Below the pieces are notes generated by a model. The model made no database searches. It had not been told where the DNA came from and saw only the letters and a list, made by a program, of their open reading frames with translations. 64,000 nt of DNA from JANSYL01 sp963921255 (GTDB lineage: Bacteria > Pseudomonadota > Alphaproteobacteria > Rhodobacterales > Rhodobacteraceae), in NCBI GenBank assembly GCA_963921255.3, contig CAWUEW020000002.1, positions 496,001-560,000 of the forward strand, given 5' to 3'. Numbering within the stretch: position 1 is the first letter of the stretch; each line of letters begins with the position of its first letter. Position numbers and translations under genes: made by a program. This document shows, in pieces, positions 60,127-64,000 of the stretch.

Positions 60127-62031
60127 TTATGCGGACGCCTTCGCGGCCCCGTAGCCAAGCTTGGTCACAGCCTCGGTGATCTCATCCAGGATGACCGGAT
60201 CGTCGATCGTGGCCGGCATCTTGTAGCTTTCGCCGTCCGCAATCTTGACCATCGTCCCACGCAGAATCTTGCCCGATCGCGTTTTCGGCAGGCGGTCAAC
60301 CACCAGTGCCAGCTTGAACGCGGCCACCGGTCCGATTTGGTCGCGCACCAGCTTCACGCATTGCTTCACGACATCGTCCGGCGCGGTTTGAGCGCCCTTG
60401 TTGAGGCACAGGAACCCCATCGGCAACTGGCCTTTCAGGGTATCGGTGACGCCAATAACCGCACATTCGGCGACGTCCGGATGAGCCGCGAGAACCTCTT
60501 CCATCCCGCCGGTGCTGAGCCGGTGACCGGCCACATTAATCACGTCGTCGGTCCGGGCCATGATGTAGAGATAGCCGTCTTCGTCGATCATGCCCGCATC
60601 GCCCGTTTCGTAGTAGCCCGGGAACTGCTGCAAATATGACGACCGATAGCGCGCTTCTGCATTCCACAGCGTCGGCAACGTGCCCGGTGGAAGCGGCAAC
60701 TTGACGGCGATCGCCCCCAACTCGCCTGCGGGCATTGGATGGCCGCCTTCGTCCAGGATCTTGACGTCATAGCCCGGCATGGGAACCGCAGGCGATCCGA
60801 TCTTCACGGGCAGTTTCTCGATCCCGAGCGGATTGCCGGCAATGGCCCACCCGGTTTCGGTTTGCCACCAATGGTCAATAACGGGCACGCCCAGTTTGTC
60901 TTGTGCCCATTTGATCGTGTCGGGATCGGCCCGCTCGCCCGCAAGAAACAGGCTTTCCAAGCTCGACATGTCATAATCGCCGACAAGGTCCCCGGCCGGA
61001 TCGTCGCGCTTGATCGCGCGGAAGGCCGTTGGCGCGGTGAACAGGCATTTCACGCCATGGTCCTGAATAACGCGCCAGAACGTGCCCGCGTCGGGCGTGC
61101 CAACTGGCTTGCCCTCAAAGACGATGGTCGTGCAGCCGTAGACCAGCGGGGCGTAGCAAATATAGGAGTGGCCCACGACCCACCCGACGTCGGATGCGGC
61201 CCAGAACACTTCGCCGGGCTGCATGTCGTAAAGGTTCCGCATGCTCCAATTCAGGGCCACGAGGTGACCAGCGGTGTGGCGGACAACACCCTTCGGCTGG
61301 CCCGTCGTGCCCGAGGTGTAGAGAATGTAGGCAGGATGATTGCCCTCGACCGGGACGCAGTCCGCCGGCTCAACCCCGTACTGGAAGGCGTGCCAATCGA
61401 CGTCGCGCCCCTCTTCGAGGTGGGCGACCTCCTGCTCGCGCTGGAAGATAACGCAGAAGTCCGGCGTGTGTTCAGCCAGATCCAAAGCACCATCAAGCAG
61501 CGGCTTGTAGTGCACCACGCGCCCGGGCTCGATCCCGCAGGAGGCGGCGATGATGCATTTTGGCGCGCAGTCATCAATTCGGACGGCCAGTTCGTTCGAC
61601 GCGAAGCCGCCAAACACGACCGAGTGGATGGCCCCCAGTCGGGAACAGGCCAACATGGCTTCCAGAGCCTCGGGCACCATCGGCATGTAAATGATGACCC
61701 GGTCACCCTTTTCTACGCCCTTGGCCCGCAACGCCCCGGCAAGGCTGGCCACGCGGGTCTGCAGTTCGGCGTAGGTGATCTTGTGGGTGCTGCTGGTCAG
61801 AGGGCTGTCGTGGATGACGGCAACGCGGTCCCCGTGGCCGGCTTCGACATGGCGGTCGATCGCGTTCCAGCACGTGTTGACCTGTCCGTCAGAGAACCAT
61901 TCGTAAAGGGGGGCATTGTCGTCGAACAGGGCCTTGCTTGGCGCGTCTACCCAGTCGATGGCCTCCGCCGCCTGCATCCAAAATGCATTCGGATCGGCTT
62001 GTGCGGCTTCGTAAACCTCGGAATATGCCAT
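60127..62031 (-). CDS. prpE: Propionyl-CoA synthetase (PrpE-type, AMP-forming)
   Basis: The 634-residue ANL-family acyl-CoA synthetase has the ACS N-terminal domain (AFWMQAAEAIDWV; LFDDNAPLYEWFSDGQVNTCWNAIDRHV), the P-loop YTSGTTGQPKGVV, WWQTETGW and the C-terminal Lys region PKTRSGKILRGTMVKIADG. N-terminal motifs match PrpE rather than Acs. It makes propionyl-CoA from propionate, ATP and CoA, though acetate may also be used. The SD is GGAGGGGAAAG before the start. It lies 140 bp downstream of maeB on the same strand. Confidence 0.9.
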   Translation of the reverse strand: MAYSEVYEAAQADPNAFWMQAAEAIDWVDAPSKALFDDNAPLYEWFSDGQVNTCWNAIDRHVEAGHGDRVAVIHDSPLTSSTHKITYAELQTRVASLAGALRAKGVEKGDRVIIYMPMVPEALEAMLACSRLGAIHSVVFGGFASNELAVRIDDCAPKCIIAASCGIEPGRVVHYKPLLDGALDLAEHTPDFCVIFQREQEVAHLEEGRDVDWHAFQYGVEPADCVPVEGNHPAYILYTSGTTGQPKGVVRHTAGHLVALNWSMRNLYDMQPGEVFWAASDVGWVVGHSYICYAPLVYGCTTIVFEGKPVGTPDAGTFWRVIQDHGVKCLFTAPTAFRAIKRDDPAGDLVGDYDMSSLESLFLAGERADPDTIKWAQDKLGVPVIDHWWQTETGWAIAGNPLGIEKLPVKIGSPAVPMPGYDVKILDEGGHPMPAGELGAIAVKLPLPPGTLPTLWNAEARYRSSYLQQFPGYYETGDAGMIDEDGYLYIMARTDDVINVAGHRLSTGGMEEVLAAHPDVAECAVIGVTDTLKGQLPMGFLCLNKGAQTAPDDVVKQCVKLVRDQIGPVAAFKLALVVDRLPKTRSGKILRGTMVKIADGESYKMPATIDDPVILDEITEAVTKLGYGAAKASA

Positions 62032-62171
62032 TCTTTCCCCTCCTTAAGACCCCTCTGCCCGGGTCAACCAGAGGGATACCCGAAAGCCGGACATGCCCGC
62101 AAAGCGACAGGGCGTCACTGGTCAGCAACTAGCCAGCAGCACACCGTCGAAGACGTTTTGTCGACATCCGG

Positions 62172-64000
62172 TCAGCCGTAGTGGCTAACCGGTGTTCCCG
62201 CGAGGGCCGAGATGTTGAGCAGACCGCGCGCCGTGATCGAAGGCGTCACGATATGGGCGCGATTGCCCATACCCATGAGGATCGGTCCGACCTCGAGGCC
62301 ATTGGCGCGCATCTTGAGCGTGTTTCGGACCGCGCTGGCCGCATCGGTCGATGCGAAGATCAGAACATTGGCGGCGCCGTCCAACCGGCTGTGTGGAAAG
62401 ATGCGGTTGCGCAGTTCCGGGTCGAGTGCGCTGTCGAGGTGCATTTCGCCTTCATAGGTGAAATCTACGCCTGCCTTGTCCAGCATATCCACGGCGGCGC
62501 GCATCCGGCGTCCGCTATCGCTGTCGAGATTGCCAAACTGGCTGGAGGAACACAGGGCGATCTGGGGCACAAGCCCAAAGCGGCGCACGTGGCGGGCCGC
62601 CCCGATCGCTGTTTCAAAGATCTGCTCTGGCGTCGGAGTGGGGTGAATTTGCGTGTCCGCCACGAACAACGGCCCGTCTTCCATGATCATCAAGCTCAAC
62701 GCGCCCACGGGATGGAGCGTGTCACTGCCCAACAGTTGCTGTACGTAGTTGAGATGCCACAGGTACTGACCGAACGTGCCGCAAATCAGCGAATCCGCCT
62801 CTTCCCGATGGACCATGATGGCCCCGATGGCGGTGGTGTTCGTGCGCATGATCGCCCGGGCAAGGTCGGGGGTCACACCGCGGCGCGCCATCAATTCGTG
62901 ATAGGTGCCCCAATAGTCGCGATACCGCGGGTCGTTTTCAGGGTTAACGATCGCGAAATCACGGCTCGGACGGATCGTCAGACCGGCCCGCTCGGCCCGC
63001 GCTTCAATCACCTCCGGTCGTCCGATCAGGATCGGGGTTTCGGTGGTTTCCTCCAGCATGGCTTGCGCGGCGCGCAAAACGCGCTCATCCTCGCCTTCTG
63101 CGAAGACGATCCGGCGCGACGTGGTCGCCGCCGCTTCGAACACAGGGCGCATGATCAGGGCCGAACGGAAGACCGACTGGTTCAGCTTCGCCTTGTAGGC
63201 CTCGAGATCGGACAATGGGCGGGTCGCGACGCCCGAGTCCATCGCGGCCTGTGCCACCGCGCTGGCCACAACCGCCATCAAGCGCGGGTCGAACGGCTTC
63301 GGGATCAGGTAGTCGGCACCGAAGGTCAATTGCTCGCCCTTGTAGGCCGCGGCCGCCTCGGCACTGGTCATCGCACGCGCCAAGGCGGCGATGCCGTCGA
63401 TGCAGGCCAATTGCATGTCATCGTTGATCTCGGTCGCGCCCACGTCCAGCGCACCGCGGAAGATGAAGGGGAAACACAGGACGTTATTCACTTGGTTCGG
63501 GAAGTCTGAGCGCCCGGTCGCGATCACGGCGTCGGGCGCGACGGCGCGCGCGTCGTCCGGCAAGATCTCGGGGGTCGGATTGGCCAAGGCGAAGATAATG
63601 GGCTGAGCAGCCATTTTGGACACCATGTCCTGGGTCAGGACACCCGGACCCGAGAGCCCGAGGAACAGGTCCGCCCCTTCGATGACGTCACTCAATCCAG
63701 CGGCGGTCTCGCCTTGCGCATAATCCGCCTTTTGAGGGGTCATGCCACCTTCGCGTCCGGCGTAGACCAGCCCGTCCAAATCGCAGAGCCAAACGTTTTC
63801 GCGCTTCACGCCCAGTTTCAGCAACATGTTCAGGCAGGCGATCCCCGCAGCGCCCCCACCGGTGGAGACCACTTTGATATCTTCAAACCGCTTGCCCACC
63901 ACGTGCAGTGCGTTTGTTGCGGCGGCCCCAACGACGATGGCCGTCCCGTGTTGGTCATCGTGGAAGACAGGAATGTTCATCCGCTCGCGGCAGATTTGTT
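62172..64000 (-). CDS. maeB: NADP-dependent malic enzyme with phosphotransacetylase-like domain (5' end beyond window)
   Basis: The visible 609 residues start in the malic enzyme active region: the frame runs through the window edge with ICRERMNIPVFHDDQHGTAIV (metal-binding Asp pair). NAD(P)-binding VVSTGGGAAGIACLN and FALANPTPEI follow. From about residue 290 comes a phosphate acetyl/butyryltransferase-like domain (FAEGEDERVLRAAQAML onward), as in MaeB-type enzymes, where it is regulatory. It decarboxylates malate to pyruvate, making NADPH. About 150 N-terminal residues are missing. Confidence 0.94.
   Translation of the reverse strand, partial: QICRERMNIPVFHDDQHGTAIVVGAAATNALHVVGKRFEDIKVVSTGGGAAGIACLNMLLKLGVKRENVWLCDLDGLVYAGREGGMTPQKADYAQGETAAGLSDVIEGADLFLGLSGPGVLTQDMVSKMAAQPIIFALANPTPEILPDDARAVAPDAVIATGRSDFPNQVNNVLCFPFIFRGALDVGATEINDDMQLACIDGIAALARAMTSAEAAAAYKGEQLTFGADYLIPKPFDPRLMAVVASAVAQAAMDSGVATRPLSDLEAYKAKLNQSVFRSALIMRPVFEAAATTSRRIVFAEGEDERVLRAAQAMLEETTETPILIGRPEVIEARAERAGLTIRPSRDFAIVNPENDPRYRDYWGTYHELMARRGVTPDLARAIMRTNTTAIGAIMVHREEADSLICGTFGQYLWHLNYVQQLLGSDTLHPVGALSLMIMEDGPLFVADTQIHPTPTPEQIFETAIGAARHVRRFGLVPQIALCSSSQFGNLDSDSGRRMRAAVDMLDKAGVDFTYEGEMHLDSALDPELRNRIFPHSRLDGAANVLIFASTDAASAVRNTLKMRANGLEVGPILMGMGNRAHIVTPSITARGLLNISALAGTPVSHYG

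Overview
The window is high-GC DNA with tightly packed, often 4-nt-overlapping genes, typical of an alphaproteobacterium. It carries an LH2 antenna operon (pucBAC) behind a perfect PpsR-type palindrome (TGT-N12-ACA). Together with an FNR-type box, a sulfide-oxidation cluster, Liv-type importers, LiuR-like MerR regulators and DUF1127, this points to Rhodobacterales, probably an aerobic anoxygenic phototroph of the Roseobacter group. There is no integrase, transposase, phage gene or CRISPR array. One tRNA (Gly, TCC) was found.

Layout. 1-2665: a response regulator (cut by the window edge) and a PAS sensor kinase. 2897-9128: a P2-type cation ATPase with an FNR-like box upstream, then a sulfide/persulfide set (DUF2892 membrane protein, persulfide dioxygenase-like hydrolase, rhodanese-like DUF442 protein, frameshifted SulP transporter). 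9182-10189: an aspartoacylase-family deacylase. 10523-13818: the puc operon. It has a PpsR site, a leader hairpin, pucB, pucA with a 68-residue C-terminal extension and Phe44-Leu45 as in LH3 antennae, an intercistronic hairpin, pucC, and a translationally coupled gene for a protein with a stress-protein-like head and 25-residue repeats. 13915-17141: cupin, RraA-like, alpha/beta hydrolase, Lrp and crotonase genes.

17277-33141 is an aromatic/quinone region. A glutathionyl-hydroquinone reductase, CatE-like dioxygenase and DoxX protein form a quinone-defence set divergent from a LysR gene. A ~9.5-kb minus-strand operon (30093 down to 20628) encodes maleylacetate reductase, a complete five-gene Liv-type importer, an FAD phenol hydroxylase, an intradiol (hydroxyquinol-type) dioxygenase and a BKACE-family beta-keto acid cleavage enzyme. 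This reads as uptake of an aromatic, hydroxylation, ring cleavage to maleylacetate, reduction to 3-oxoadipate, and cleavage by BKACE instead of the usual CoA transferase plus thiolase (inference). Two more LysR genes and an MhqO/PcpA-like dioxygenase flank it.

33312-42135 is mostly housekeeping: tRNA-Gly, two methyltransferases, a YedK/HMCES protein, DUF1127, 5'-nucleotidase, DUF952, pyrD, an ArsC-like protein, a MATE exporter and two PaaI thioesterases. 42266-50794 is a beta-oxidation cluster (two MerR regulators, acyl-CoA dehydrogenase, small RHH-like protein, GST, thiolase, a double-NTF2 protein, FadJ-type multienzyme) ending in a terminator. 50812-55398 has a GNAT, an acyl-CoA synthetase, an inactive M48-like membrane protein and a SPOR protein. 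55480-60031 is a nucleoside-salvage operon (cdd-deoA-deoB-add-upp, add frameshifted). 60127-64000 has prpE and the malic enzyme maeB (N-terminus beyond the window).

Three genes (the DUF2892 gene, SulP, add) each differ from an intact frame by one base in or beside a homopolymer. This looks more like a sequencing or assembly artefact than three independent pseudogenes.
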